From the NCBI GenBank assembly GCA_016929795.1, contig JAFGIA010000224.1, forward strand, positions 1 through 13,108: DNA of 13,108 nucleotides. The letters are read 5' to 3'. The number at the start of each line of letters is the position of its first letter. Within the stretch, counting starts at the first letter, position 1. The notes under the pieces are model-generated. The model ran no database searches. It had not been told where the DNA came from and worked only from the letters and a program-made list of their open reading frames with translations. Origin of the DNA: Anaerolineae bacterium. GTDB taxonomy: Bacteria > Chloroflexota > Anaerolineae > JAAYZQ01. The position numbers were made by a program, and so were the translations under genes. Below are positions 5,980 through 13,018 of this stretch, piece after piece.

Positions 5980-8724
5980 ATGTCCAAGTCGATTCAATCC
6001 TTCCCTGATGATGTGACCGCCGCGTCGGCCAGGCCATACGTCCAGGTCCTCTTGCACCGCGGCAGCGACACGTACCACACCCTCTTTGGGTATCGCATTC
6101 CCTACCTGCCTGACTTTCTCGCAGACCACACGCTGCTGGGCCTCACAGACAACGAGCGAATCGCCGAGGTGCTGAGCCGATGGACACAATTCGTCGTTGG
6201 ACTGCGCAAGTGGCGGGGCACTGCCTTTGCGCTACGCTTCCTGGCGTCGCCGGCGGACGGCACCATCGAGGTGGTCTTGCTTGGACGCTTGACGGCCAAA
6301 GGAGATCACACGCGCCGAGTCGCAGGAGACATGGCGGTGCATCTGGCAGGCCAGTTGACAGCGTTTGGCTTCCCATCTGAGCCCCTCGACCAGCCCGGCT
6401 TGCAGCATGCGCTCTCCCCGTTCGGCGAGCCGGCGACGATCGTCGAAGTGCGACAGCACGAGGAGCTCGTGCCGCTGTTCACCGTCAACCAGGATGCCTA
6501 CGTCGTGCACCCATTCTGGGCACCTGCCGGCTCCTGGCTGTTGCCTTTTGAGACGATGCTGCGCCAGGGCGGGCCAGTGGCGCTGAGCCTCTATCTTGAG
6601 CCAACAGAGCTCGATCCACACGAACGCGACCAGATCATGCACGCCGCACATATTGCCCAAACGCTTGCCAGCCGCAACATCCAGACCTTTTCTGGCGCTA
6701 CGCCCGGGCAGTGGCGCGACCCGCAAGCAGAGTTGATCGGTAGGGTGTACGCAGCACTCGCCCATCGACTGGCAGAGCCCTACCTGCTGGCCATACAGGT
6801 TGCAGCGCTCGATCCTTACGCGGCATGGGCGGTGGCGCGTTCTGTTGGCGGCGCGGTGACTGCGGGACGCGAGGCATTGGCCGTCGTGGCCGGAGAGCAG
6901 GAACTGCCCACAGGCTTTGACGTCCGTGCGCCCCGTGACGACGTCGAGAAGAAAGCGGCGAGAGAGTGTTTTGCGCGACTCATCCTTTCGCGCTGGGGAG
7001 AGCATCTGGCGACTCCTGGCAAGGAACGATTGGTGCGCCTGGTGGGCGCGAAAGGCGCTGCGGCTGCTTTTCGCTTTCCAATCAGCGTGCGCGGGGGTGT
7101 GCCCGGCATTGCGGTGCGACAGCCAGCGCCAGACTTTGAACCCGGCCCACGCCCCAAGGCGGCGGCAGCCGACGAATTGCACCTGGGCAGTTTTCGCCTG
7201 GGCGGCGCAGCCACCGTCAAGCTCGAAAGCCTGACCAGGCACACGTTGATCACCGGATTCACGGGCGCGGGCAAGACAAACACGGTGTTGTACCTTCTCA
7301 GCCAGTTATGGTGTGGGCGCAAGCTTCAAGGCGAGCCGCCGATTCCGTTCCTGGTGATCGAAGCCGCCAAAAAAGAGTACCGGGGTCTGCAATACCAACC
7401 CGGATTCGAAGAATTGCTGGTGTTCACCTTGGGTGACGAGACCACCTCACCCTTTCGACTGAACCCCTTCGAGCTGCTGTCCGGGGTCCGCGTGGAAGCA
7501 CACGTCGCCCGGCTGCAGACCTGCTTTGACGCGGCTTTGCCGCAGTTTGGGATCTTGCCCTCGATCATTGCCGAGGGCCTCGAGTCGATCTACAGAGACA
7601 AGGGGTGGAAGCTCGCCGACAAAGGTGAGGACGGACCGAACCGGATTCTGCCCACGATGCGCGACATGTATGTCAAGGTGATTCAGGTTGCAGAGCAGCG
7701 AGGCTATGCAGGAGAGACGCTACAGAACATCCGCGCGGCCGTGGGCGGGCGCATCGGCAGCCTGCTGCAGGGCAGCAGGGGCCAGATGTTTGCCTGCCAG
7801 CGCTCGATTCCGATCCACGTCCTGATGACCAGGCCGGTGGTGCTCGAACTGAACGACTTGAACGCGCAGGACAAGGCGCTGACGATGATGTTCTTGCTGA
7901 TGCTGCTTCGAGAATATCGTGAACTGAACAAAGGGCGCTCTCTGCAGCACGTAACAGTGGTTGAAGAAGCCCACAACGTCATGGAAAATGTCCGCTCGGT
8001 GGGGGCATCCGAGATTGCAGCCGACACGCGCGCAAAAGCAGTCGAAGCGTTCGCTGCGATGCTGGCAGAGGTGCGGGCCTATGGTGAAGGCATGATCATC
8101 TCGGATCAAAGCCCTGAGAAGCTTGCACCCGACGCCGTGCGCAATACAAACCTGCAAATCGCGCACCAACTGCGCCACCGAACCGACCGCGAGGCGATTG
8201 CTGCAGCGATGATTATGGACAAGGCGCAGGAAGAATATCTGGGCAAGCTCCAGGCCGGAGAGGCCGCCGTCTTTTTCAGTGGCTACGACAGGGCGACCTT
8301 TATCAGGGTCCCCAACTATAAGGACGAAGTCGATTTCCGGGAGCCAGGAGACGACCAGGTTGTGGAGCACATGGCAGCTTTCCGCCAGAAGCACTCGACC
8401 AGCTATTTGCCATTCGACGGTTGCCGCTACTGCGAGCGGGCGTGTGTGTACCGGGAAAAGATCGAGCCGCAGACGTTAAACAAGGAGCTGGTGCACGAGT
8501 TTCAAGCCGCTTTGAGGCAGTTCGACGAGCGACCGGAACGCACCCACTGGCCGGAGAATTGGCTCGGAGTCGCGGCGGTATGCGTGCGTGCTGCCCAGTT
8601 GGCCGGTCATCCCGCAGCGCTGGATGCGGCGTGGTGTTATCTCGCTCACGAGATCGATTTCCCATTTACAGCGCACATGCGCCGAGAGTTTAGCAGCGCG
8701 TTCGAACGCGTGACACAGCCGTAG
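5980..8724 (+). CDS. HerA/FtsK-superfamily ATPase (DUF87-like)
   Basis: The 914-residue protein has a ~400-residue N-terminal region of unknown fold and then a HerA-type P-loop ATPase. Walker A is GFTGAGKT (residues 426-433, Lys432). Walker B is HVTVVEEAH with Glu662-Glu663. Further family signatures are IEAAKKEYRGL, SPFRLNPFELL, GMIISDQSPEKLAP and HQLRHRTDRE, the last a likely arginine-finger segment. Near the C-terminus, Cys815, Cys818 and Cys822 (CRYCERAC) may hold metal. No membrane segment is visible. Relatives form hexameric rings that move DNA or protein: HerA-NurA, the VirB4/TraC ATPases of conjugation, and FtsK/EssC. GGGAG lies six bases before the ATG, 15 bases after the previous gene. 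The superfamily is confident; the substrate is unknown. With no nuclease next to it, the HerA-NurA type is unlikely, and a translocation or assembly motor fits the membrane-protein neighbours. Confidence 0.9.
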   Translation: MSKSIQSFPDDVTAASARPYVQVLLHRGSDTYHTLFGYRIPYLPDFLADHTLLGLTDNERIAEVLSRWTQFVVGLRKWRGTAFALRFLASPADGTIEVVLLGRLTAKGDHTRRVAGDMAVHLAGQLTAFGFPSEPLDQPGLQHALSPFGEPATIVEVRQHEELVPLFTVNQDAYVVHPFWAPAGSWLLPFETMLRQGGPVALSLYLEPTELDPHERDQIMHAAHIAQTLASRNIQTFSGATPGQWRDPQAELIGRVYAALAHRLAEPYLLAIQVAALDPYAAWAVARSVGGAVTAGREALAVVAGEQELPTGFDVRAPRDDVEKKAARECFARLILSRWGEHLATPGKERLVRLVGAKGAAAAFRFPISVRGGVPGIAVRQPAPDFEPGPRPKAAAADELHLGSFRLGGAATVKLESLTRHTLITGFTGAGKTNTVLYLLSQLWCGRKLQGEPPIPFLVIEAAKKEYRGLQYQPGFEELLVFTLGDETTSPFRLNPFELLSGVRVEAHVARLQTCFDAALPQFGILPSIIAEGLESIYRDKGWKLADKGEDGPNRILPTMRDMYVKVIQVAEQRGYAGETLQNIRAAVGGRIGSLLQGSRGQMFACQRSIPIHVLMTRPVVLELNDLNAQDKALTMMFLLMLLREYRELNKGRSLQHVTVVEEAHNVMENVRSVGASEIAADTRAKAVEAFAAMLAEVRAYGEGMIISDQSPEKLAPDAVRNTNLQIAHQLRHRTDREAIAAAMIMDKAQEEYLGKLQAGEAAVFFSGYDRATFIRVPNYKDEVDFREPGDDQVVEHMAAFRQKHSTSYLPFDGCRYCERACVYREKIEPQTLNKELVHEFQAALRQFDERPERTHWPENWLGVAAVCVRAAQLAGHPAALDAAWCYLAHEIDFPFTAHMRREFSSAFERVTQP

Positions 8725-8743
8725 CTACGCAGCCAAGCGGATT

Positions 8744-8751
8744 GGGGGGGG
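8744..8751 (+). promoter_or_regulatory. G-rich ribosome binding site for the 57-residue small protein
   Basis: A run of eight G ends six bases before the GTG at 8758. An ATG at 8756 overlaps it but is followed at once by TGA, so GTG is the only usable start. Confidence 0.45.
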
Positions 8752-8757
8752 AATCAT

Positions 8758-8931
8758 GTGAAAGACAAACCAGACAGGACCGAAATCACCAGGGATACCT
8801 TGACCGCCGGAAAGGGATTGGAGATCTTGATCAAGGAGTTTTGGTCGATCCTGGAGGCGGCATCGGAAAAAAAGACACCCTCTCAGTATCTCGGCGAGAG
8901 GGCGATTCGTGCTATCCAGGGCAAGGGGTAG
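8758..8931 (+). CDS. Small 57-residue protein of unknown function
   Basis: A short frame starts at GTG after a G-rich ribosome binding site and ends with TAG five bases before the ATG of the next gene. The predicted protein is hydrophilic and mostly helical, with an amphipathic stretch GLEILIKEFWSILEAASEKK (residues 20-39) and a basic end. No cysteines, signal peptide or membrane segment are seen. It fills the only sizeable gap in the operon, and its codon use resembles that of its neighbours. It might be a small adaptor or helical partner of the ATPase or peptidase. It is too short for a family assignment, and a non-coding leader is the alternative. Confidence 0.6.
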   Translation: MKDKPDRTEITRDTLTAGKGLEILIKEFWSILEAASEKKTPSQYLGERAIRAIQGKG

Positions 8932-8936
8932 AAGAG

Positions 8937-10283
8937 ATGTCATCAGACTATGGCGACACACAAGAACAGGCTGACACCAGTGAGCATGAATCGATACCAG
9001 AGACGAGCTACTCTCTCAGCCCAACCGGTATCGAGTCGATGCAAGGCCCTCCCGACGTCGTGGAAAATGAGCCACCGGACAGAGGGGAAGAGGCAGAGGC
9101 GCACAAGGCAAGGGAGACAGAAAAGCCCGAGCCCATCGAAGAAACGGACGAGAGGGTGCCAGATCGGCCCACACCGGCTGAAGAAGAACCTGCGGAGAGG
9201 ATCAAAGAACCCACTGCCCGCGCCGAGGCTGAGCCGCCGGAGGAGCCTGAACCTGCCCCAGAGCGGCCAGAAGCAGCGATCGAGACCGCCGAGCCGATCG
9301 AGAGCGACGTAGCACAAGAGGCCGTGGCGCCTGAGGAGCAACAGGCTGAGGGGCAGGAGGCAGAGGAACCCACCCAGGCTGAGGGGCAGGAGGCAGAGGA
9401 ACCCACCCAGGCTGAGGGGCAGGAGGCAGAGGAACCCACCCAGGCCGCGCCGGAAACGACTGCGGAAGGGGAACAATCCCCTGGCGAGCCCGGCGAGGCC
9501 AGCCCAGAAGGCGCTCCACCGGTCGAGGAACCGCAGGATGAGCCGTGGAGGGAGCATGAGCACGCCGAGGCGCCGGCGGAGGCGGCACCGGAAGGAATCA
9601 GGTTCCAGGACGGGACCTCGGAAGTGCCTGGGCCAGCCGACTCTTCCGCCGAATCCCCCCCACTCGATGAAGAGCTTTCCGAGTCGAGCCTCGAGCCAGA
9701 GCCGCCCTCGGACGCGAGCGAGTACCGGATCGTGGGGGACCCGGAAGGGGACGCCCAATATTACTACTGGCAAGGGCCAGAGCCACATTGCGCGATCGTC
9801 GCGCAGGATGGCATTCTTCAGAAGATGACAGGAGAATCACCGGGCCAAGACGCCCTTCTCGCAGAAGCACGCGAGAAGGGATGGTACGACAACGGCACAC
9901 ATCAGGCAGACGTCGGCAAGCACCTCGACACGCGCGGCATCCCCACCAGGGAGTGGCCCAACAGCGACATGAACGCACTGCTGGCAGAAATAGAGCAAGG
10001 CCATCCCGTGATTGCCTGTGTGGATGCGGGTTGCCTCTGGGAGGACGGGGCGCACCTGGACGAAGGGCACGCCGTGTGGGTGACAGGTTTACAGGTCGAC
10101 CACGCGGGCAAGGTGGTCGGCGTATTTCTCAACGATAGTGGCAGGCCGGATGACGGCGGCGACCGCGTCGACGCCGCCGTGTTCGAGTCCGCCTGGTCGA
10201 AGCTAGATCATTCTTTGATCACGATCGAAGGAGCTGCACCGGCGCGCGCAGCGGCAGGAGGGTACCATGTCAACCCGAATTGA
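8937..10283 (+). CDS. Acidic disordered protein with C-terminal C39/papain-like cysteine peptidase domain
   Basis: The 448-residue protein has two parts. Residues ~1-265 are rich in Glu, Pro, Ala and Gln and almost surely disordered; they include three exact copies of QAEGQEAEEPT. Residues ~268-440 look like a papain-fold peptidase of the C39-like type: Gln279 six residues before Cys285 (QGPEPHC), then GHPVIACVDAG, His378 in EGHAVWVTG and Asn399-Asp400 in FLNDSG. Gln, Cys, His and Asx therefore sit in canonical order, so the domain is probably active. No signal peptide or membrane segment is present. C39 domains remove Gly-Gly leader peptides in ABC exporters, but here the domain is free-standing with no ABC transporter nearby. 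The ATG at 8937 was chosen because AAGGGG lies eight bases upstream; a longer in-frame reading back to 8742 would overlap the small protein. It may be an effector or processing enzyme of the operon. Confidence 0.8.
   Translation: MSSDYGDTQEQADTSEHESIPETSYSLSPTGIESMQGPPDVVENEPPDRGEEAEAHKARETEKPEPIEETDERVPDRPTPAEEEPAERIKEPTARAEAEPPEEPEPAPERPEAAIETAEPIESDVAQEAVAPEEQQAEGQEAEEPTQAEGQEAEEPTQAEGQEAEEPTQAAPETTAEGEQSPGEPGEASPEGAPPVEEPQDEPWREHEHAEAPAEAAPEGIRFQDGTSEVPGPADSSAESPPLDEELSESSLEPEPPSDASEYRIVGDPEGDAQYYYWQGPEPHCAIVAQDGILQKMTGESPGQDALLAEAREKGWYDNGTHQADVGKHLDTRGIPTREWPNSDMNALLAEIEQGHPVIACVDAGCLWEDGAHLDEGHAVWVTGLQVDHAGKVVGVFLNDSGRPDDGGDRVDAAVFESAWSKLDHSLITIEGAAPARAAAGGYHVNPN
9342..9440 (+). repeat. 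Three exact 33-bp tandem repeats in the acidic region
   Basis: A 33-base unit beginning CAGGCTGAGGGGCAGG occurs three times head to tail without a single mismatch, at 9342, 9375 and 9408, followed by a partial CAGGCC. Each unit adds 11 residues in frame. Exact identity points to recent slippage or unequal recombination, so the copy number probably varies between strains. Confidence 0.95.
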
Positions 10284-10803
10284 GGAGCTATACACACAGA
10301 CGCGCAACCATCCCGTTTGCCACCACCTGATCCCGTTGGAGGCCGTGCTCTCTTATCCGGTACCCTCGCGCAGGGGTGATCTCACCTACCTGAAGTTTCT
10401 CGTGTACCGGCGGGGCATCGCGCCACGCGGCGCCATGCGGCCGGTGTATCGCCCGCACGCCCGCTTGAGTGTCGAGTACCCAACCGGGCAACTGGTCGAG
10501 TATGTCGATTTGCGCTTCGCCGACGGCGCACCGGTCAGCCCACTTGCGGAACAGGTCGGCGAGTTCCCCCACCTACAGATCGCCAACCTGAGCTTTCAAG
10601 AAATGATCGCGGAGCGTTCTGCTTTCTTTGACGCCATCGAGGGAATCATCCCACTCGTCGGAAGGCGTGATCTGACCGAGGACGATCGACAAATCGTCGC
10701 CAGGTACCGGGCCTTGTTCGACATGCTGGTCGAGCCAGGACTGAAGCCTTTTTATCGAGCGCTCGACACCGAGTTCTTTGAATGGCTGGAGATGATGGCC
10801 TAG
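10267..10803 (+). CDS. Unrecognised 178-residue protein coupled to the peptidase gene
   Basis: The ATG lies inside the last codons of the peptidase gene (17-base overlap), with AGGAGG five bases upstream; translation is probably coupled. The protein looks cytoplasmic and globular. An N-terminal half with beta-strand character (LTYLKFLVYRRG, LSVEYPTGQLVEYVDLRF) is followed by a helical C-terminal half (about 105-178) ending in an acidic, aromatic FFEWLEMMA. No signal peptide, membrane segment or known catalytic motif was found. The tight coupling to a predicted cysteine peptidase suggests an inhibitor, immunity protein, chaperone or substrate adaptor. This is inferred from arrangement only. 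Confidence 0.8.
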   Translation: MSTRIEELYTQTRNHPVCHHLIPLEAVLSYPVPSRRGDLTYLKFLVYRRGIAPRGAMRPVYRPHARLSVEYPTGQLVEYVDLRFADGAPVSPLAEQVGEFPHLQIANLSFQEMIAERSAFFDAIEGIIPLVGRRDLTEDDRQIVARYRALFDMLVEPGLKPFYRALDTEFFEWLEMMA

Positions 10804-10872
10804 CGCAGGAAAGCAACCAAGCGGAGCAAGCATCTTGGCCTTGCTTCCCTCAACACACGAAGGAGAGATCGA

Positions 10873-12027
10873 ATGAATTATCGGAGATTCGGCAGGTTGG
10901 GCTGGCAGGTGTCGGCACTTGGCTTTGGGGCGATGCGCCTGCCGCGCATCGACAATGATCCGGGGCAGATCGACGAGGCGGAAGCGACACGCATGGTACG
11001 CTACGCCATCGACCATGGTGTCAACTATGTCGATACTGCCTATCCCTACCACCGTGGGACAAGCGAGACCTTTTTGGGGCGCGCGCTACAGGATGGCTAC
11101 CGCGAGCGGATCAAGCTCGCCACCAAGCTGCCCTGCTGGAAGGTGGAAGAGGCGGCGGATTTTGACCGCTTGCTGGACGAACAGCGGGCAAAGCTACAGA
11201 CAGAGCAGATCGACTTTTACCTGCTGCATGCGTTGAATGCCAAAGAGTGGCCCAAGGTGCGCGACCTGGGGGTGCTCGCCTGGGCGGAGCGGGCAATGGC
11301 CGATGGTCGCATCGGGCACCTCGGCTTTTCGTTCCACGACAAGTATGAAGTGTTCTGCGAGATCATAGACGCGACCGACTTGTGGACGCTGGCTCAGATC
11401 CAGTACAACTACATGGACATCGAGCACCAGGCCGGCACCAAGGGGCTCAAGTACGCCGCGGACAAGGGGCTGGCCGTGGTGATTATGGAAGGCCTGCGCG
11501 GCGGGATGCTCACCGGGCAGATCCCGCCGCCCGTGCAAGAAATCTGGGACGGCGCGCCTGTACAAAGGACTCCCGCCGAGTGGGCGCTCCAGTGGCTGTG
11601 GAACCAGCCCGAGGTGAGTGTCGTGCTGAGCGGCATGAGCACGATGGAGCAGGTCGTCGAGAACGTCGAGAGCGCGAGCCGGTCGGGTGTGGGCACCATG
11701 ACCCACGACGAGCTGGCGGTGGTCGACCGCGTCCGCGACCAGTACAACGCCCTGTGCGCCATCCCGTGCAGCCACTGCGAGTACTGCCTGCCGTGCCCCA
11801 ACAACGTCGCCATTCCCGACATATTCGAGATCTATAACGACCTTCAGATGTACGGCGACAACGGGCGGGCCAAGATGGTCTACAACTGGATCGAAGAAGA
11901 AAAACGCGCCGGGGCATGCATCGAGTGTGGGGAGTGCCTGGACAAGTGCCCGCAGCACATTGACATCCCGGAGTGGTTGAAGAAGGTGCACGCGGTGCTG
12001 TGCGAGGAAGAAGCGACAGTAGCCTGA
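10873..12027 (+). CDS. Aldo/keto reductase with C-terminal double [4Fe-4S] domain
   Basis: This is a 384-residue oxidoreductase. The N-terminal ~280 residues form the AKR TIM barrel: FGRLGWQVSALGFGAMRLP at the start and the tetrad positions D and Y in NYVDTAYPYH, K in LATKLP and H in YLLHAL. An NADPH-binding end reads VVLSGMSTMEQVVENV. The C-terminal ~90 residues add two ferredoxin-like cysteine motifs, CSHCEYCLPCP and CIECGECLDKCP, as in the AKR subfamily found mainly in anaerobes. The substrate is unknown; the iron-sulfur tail may pass electrons between the barrel and another donor. AGGAG lies seven bases before the ATG. The gene starts 69 bases after the six-gene operon with no clear terminator between, so read-through is possible, but its function looks unrelated. 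Confidence 0.93.
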   Translation: MNYRRFGRLGWQVSALGFGAMRLPRIDNDPGQIDEAEATRMVRYAIDHGVNYVDTAYPYHRGTSETFLGRALQDGYRERIKLATKLPCWKVEEAADFDRLLDEQRAKLQTEQIDFYLLHALNAKEWPKVRDLGVLAWAERAMADGRIGHLGFSFHDKYEVFCEIIDATDLWTLAQIQYNYMDIEHQAGTKGLKYAADKGLAVVIMEGLRGGMLTGQIPPPVQEIWDGAPVQRTPAEWALQWLWNQPEVSVVLSGMSTMEQVVENVESASRSGVGTMTHDELAVVDRVRDQYNALCAIPCSHCEYCLPCPNNVAIPDIFEIYNDLQMYGDNGRAKMVYNWIEEEKRAGACIECGECLDKCPQHIDIPEWLKKVHAVLCEEEATVA

Positions 12028-12058
12028 GAAGAAAGCCAGAACTACAGCCTGTTCAATT

Positions 12059-12085
12059 GAAACCGCCGCGGTTCGCGGCGGTTTC
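12059..12085 (+). terminator. Strong hairpin terminator after the aldo/keto reductase
   Basis: GAAACCGCCGC pairs perfectly with GCGGCGGTTTC around a GGTTC loop (11 bp, or 12 bp with one further G-C pair), 31 bases after the stop codon. The T run is short and forms part of the stem. The flanking A and T tracts let it work on both strands, which suits its place between convergent genes. Confidence 0.7.
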
Positions 12086-12145
12086 TGTGTGGGATGCTAT
12101 TGGATCTCTTCTGATACCAAGACAGAGGAACTGAAGCCGCTACCG

Positions 12146-12652
12146 TTAGTGACTGAGATCTCTCAAGTCGGTGATCGGCGATTGATAGCGACCGATAATC
12201 ATCTCCTGCAAAATGGCATTGCCCTGCTCAAGCGTGATCAGCGACTTGTCAATGGCCTGCATGAGTACCGCGAGGGTGCCTGCTTTCGAGACGCCAAGCT
12301 CGTCAGCCTTGCCGCGAGCAGCGCGGTCATCAGTGAGGAAACGCCAGCCGCGGCACTTGGCAATCGCAAGAGACATCGCCTCACCACGGTGCAGCTTTTG
12401 CGGCAGACTCTGGAACAACTCGAGTTCCTGTTCCCCCTCTATTGTGGTGAGGTGCAACCAACCATCTTTACGAAAAGGCTGGATCTCTTTCTCAAGCCCG
12501 GCATAAAAGGCATAGCCTTCGTCGAGGCCAGCCTGGACCTCTTCAAACACCGCCTGGGCCATGTACAAGGCTCCAAACAAAGAGCGAAGCAGATCAAGCC
12601 GACCAACTGCCGCAAAGTTGGACAGAACTGTGGTATTAACGAGGACGTTCAT
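12146..12652 (-). CDS. DUF3368 PIN-like toxin of a toxin-antitoxin pair
   Basis: This is a 168-residue protein of the DUF3368 group of PIN-domain nucleases (VapC-related). The start MNVLVNTTVLSNF has Asn6 where most PIN domains have Asp; asparagine at this place (SNTSPL-type) is usual in DUF3368 and is not evidence of decay. Other acidic positions are present: HRGEAMSLAIA (Glu91) and FLTDDRAAR (Asp108/109). PIN toxins cut RNA, often tRNA or rRNA, using Mg2+ held by these residues. The ATG overlaps the end of the antitoxin gene by 17 bases and has no good ribosome binding site of its own, so it is probably translated by coupling. This keeps toxin below antitoxin. Confidence 0.85.
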   Translation of the reverse strand: MNVLVNTTVLSNFAAVGRLDLLRSLFGALYMAQAVFEEVQAGLDEGYAFYAGLEKEIQPFRKDGWLHLTTIEGEQELELFQSLPQKLHRGEAMSLAIAKCRGWRFLTDDRAARGKADELGVSKAGTLAVLMQAIDKSLITLEQGNAILQEMIIGRYQSPITDLRDLSH

Positions 12653-12947
12653 CGAACCAGGACTTGATTTCGGCGATATCCGCTTGGGCTTCTTCGACGC
12701 TGCCAGGCCCGAGACGAAGAGGAATGCCTCGCTCTACGAGTATCTCTTTCATCTGATCAAAGCTCACGCCGGCAATACTGGCTGCCTTGGCCAGCGACAG
12801 ATCCTCTTCTGCTTCATAGCGGCGCACGGCCAGCTCCAGGCGCATTTCAGGCCGAGTGCGCAGCAGCGAACGCAGAGCGTCTCGAACAACACTCTCCTCA
12901 TCCGGATACAGATCCACGTCCACAAAGTCTCGAATGCTCACCAACAT
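12636..12947 (-). CDS. UPF0175-type antitoxin
   Basis: This 103-residue protein lies upstream of and overlaps the DUF3368 toxin. The central part, LAVRRYEAEEDLSLAKAASIAGVSFDQM and on to LVERGIPLRL, fits the UPF0175 pattern, in which a helix-turn-helix-like segment follows a conserved YEAEE-type helix. The N-terminal ~35 residues (ESVVRDALRSLLRTRPEM) resemble a ribbon-helix-helix DNA-binding element. It is expected to bind the toxin and repress the shared promoter. AAGGTGG lies six bases before the ATG. Confidence 0.85.
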   Translation of the reverse strand: MLVSIRDFVDVDLYPDEESVVRDALRSLLRTRPEMRLELAVRRYEAEEDLSLAKAASIAGVSFDQMKEILVERGIPLRLGPGSVEEAQADIAEIKSWFDERPR

Positions 12948-12989
12948 GCCGTACCACCTTTCATCTATTCACCAACGCTCCTGGTCGCT

Positions 12990-13018
12990 ATTATACTCCA
13001 CCCCATGGCAAAAGGCAA
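12990..13018 (-). promoter_or_regulatory. Promoter of the toxin-antitoxin operon
   Basis: On the minus strand, TTGCCT (13018-13013) and a perfect TATAAT (12995-12990) are separated by 17 bases, with the antitoxin ATG 42 bases further on. Autorepression by the antitoxin is typical of the family; no clear operator palindrome was seen. Confidence 0.6.

Noticed and set aside
6232..7242. Long open frame on the minus strand inside the ATPase gene (others at 70-900, 919-1581, 8943-9788 and 11194-11991)
   Set aside because: These are by-products of high GC and codon bias opposite well-supported genes; the translations show no recognisable domains or ribosome binding sites.
8758..8931. WXG100/ESAT-6-type secreted small protein
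   Set aside because: It has only 57 residues, a single Trp followed by Ser-Ile rather than x-Gly, and no paired helical-hairpin pattern.
8742..8936. Upstream extension of the peptidase gene to 8742
   Set aside because: The extension overlaps the 57-codon frame, has low-complexity Gly/Arg-rich content, and the ATG at 8937 has its own ribosome binding site.
9342..9440. Possible CRISPR-like array
   Set aside because: The 33-bp units are directly adjacent without spacers and keep the protein frame; this is a coding minisatellite.
10823..10848. Hairpin GGAGCAAG...CTTGCTTCC between the operon and the aldo/keto reductase gene
   Set aside because: It has a bulged stem, a 9-base loop and no following T run, so it is not called as a terminator.
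12146..12652. Toxin inactivated by the Asn at the first PIN acidic position
   Set aside because: Asparagine at this position is characteristic of DUF3368 proteins, so it does not indicate decay.
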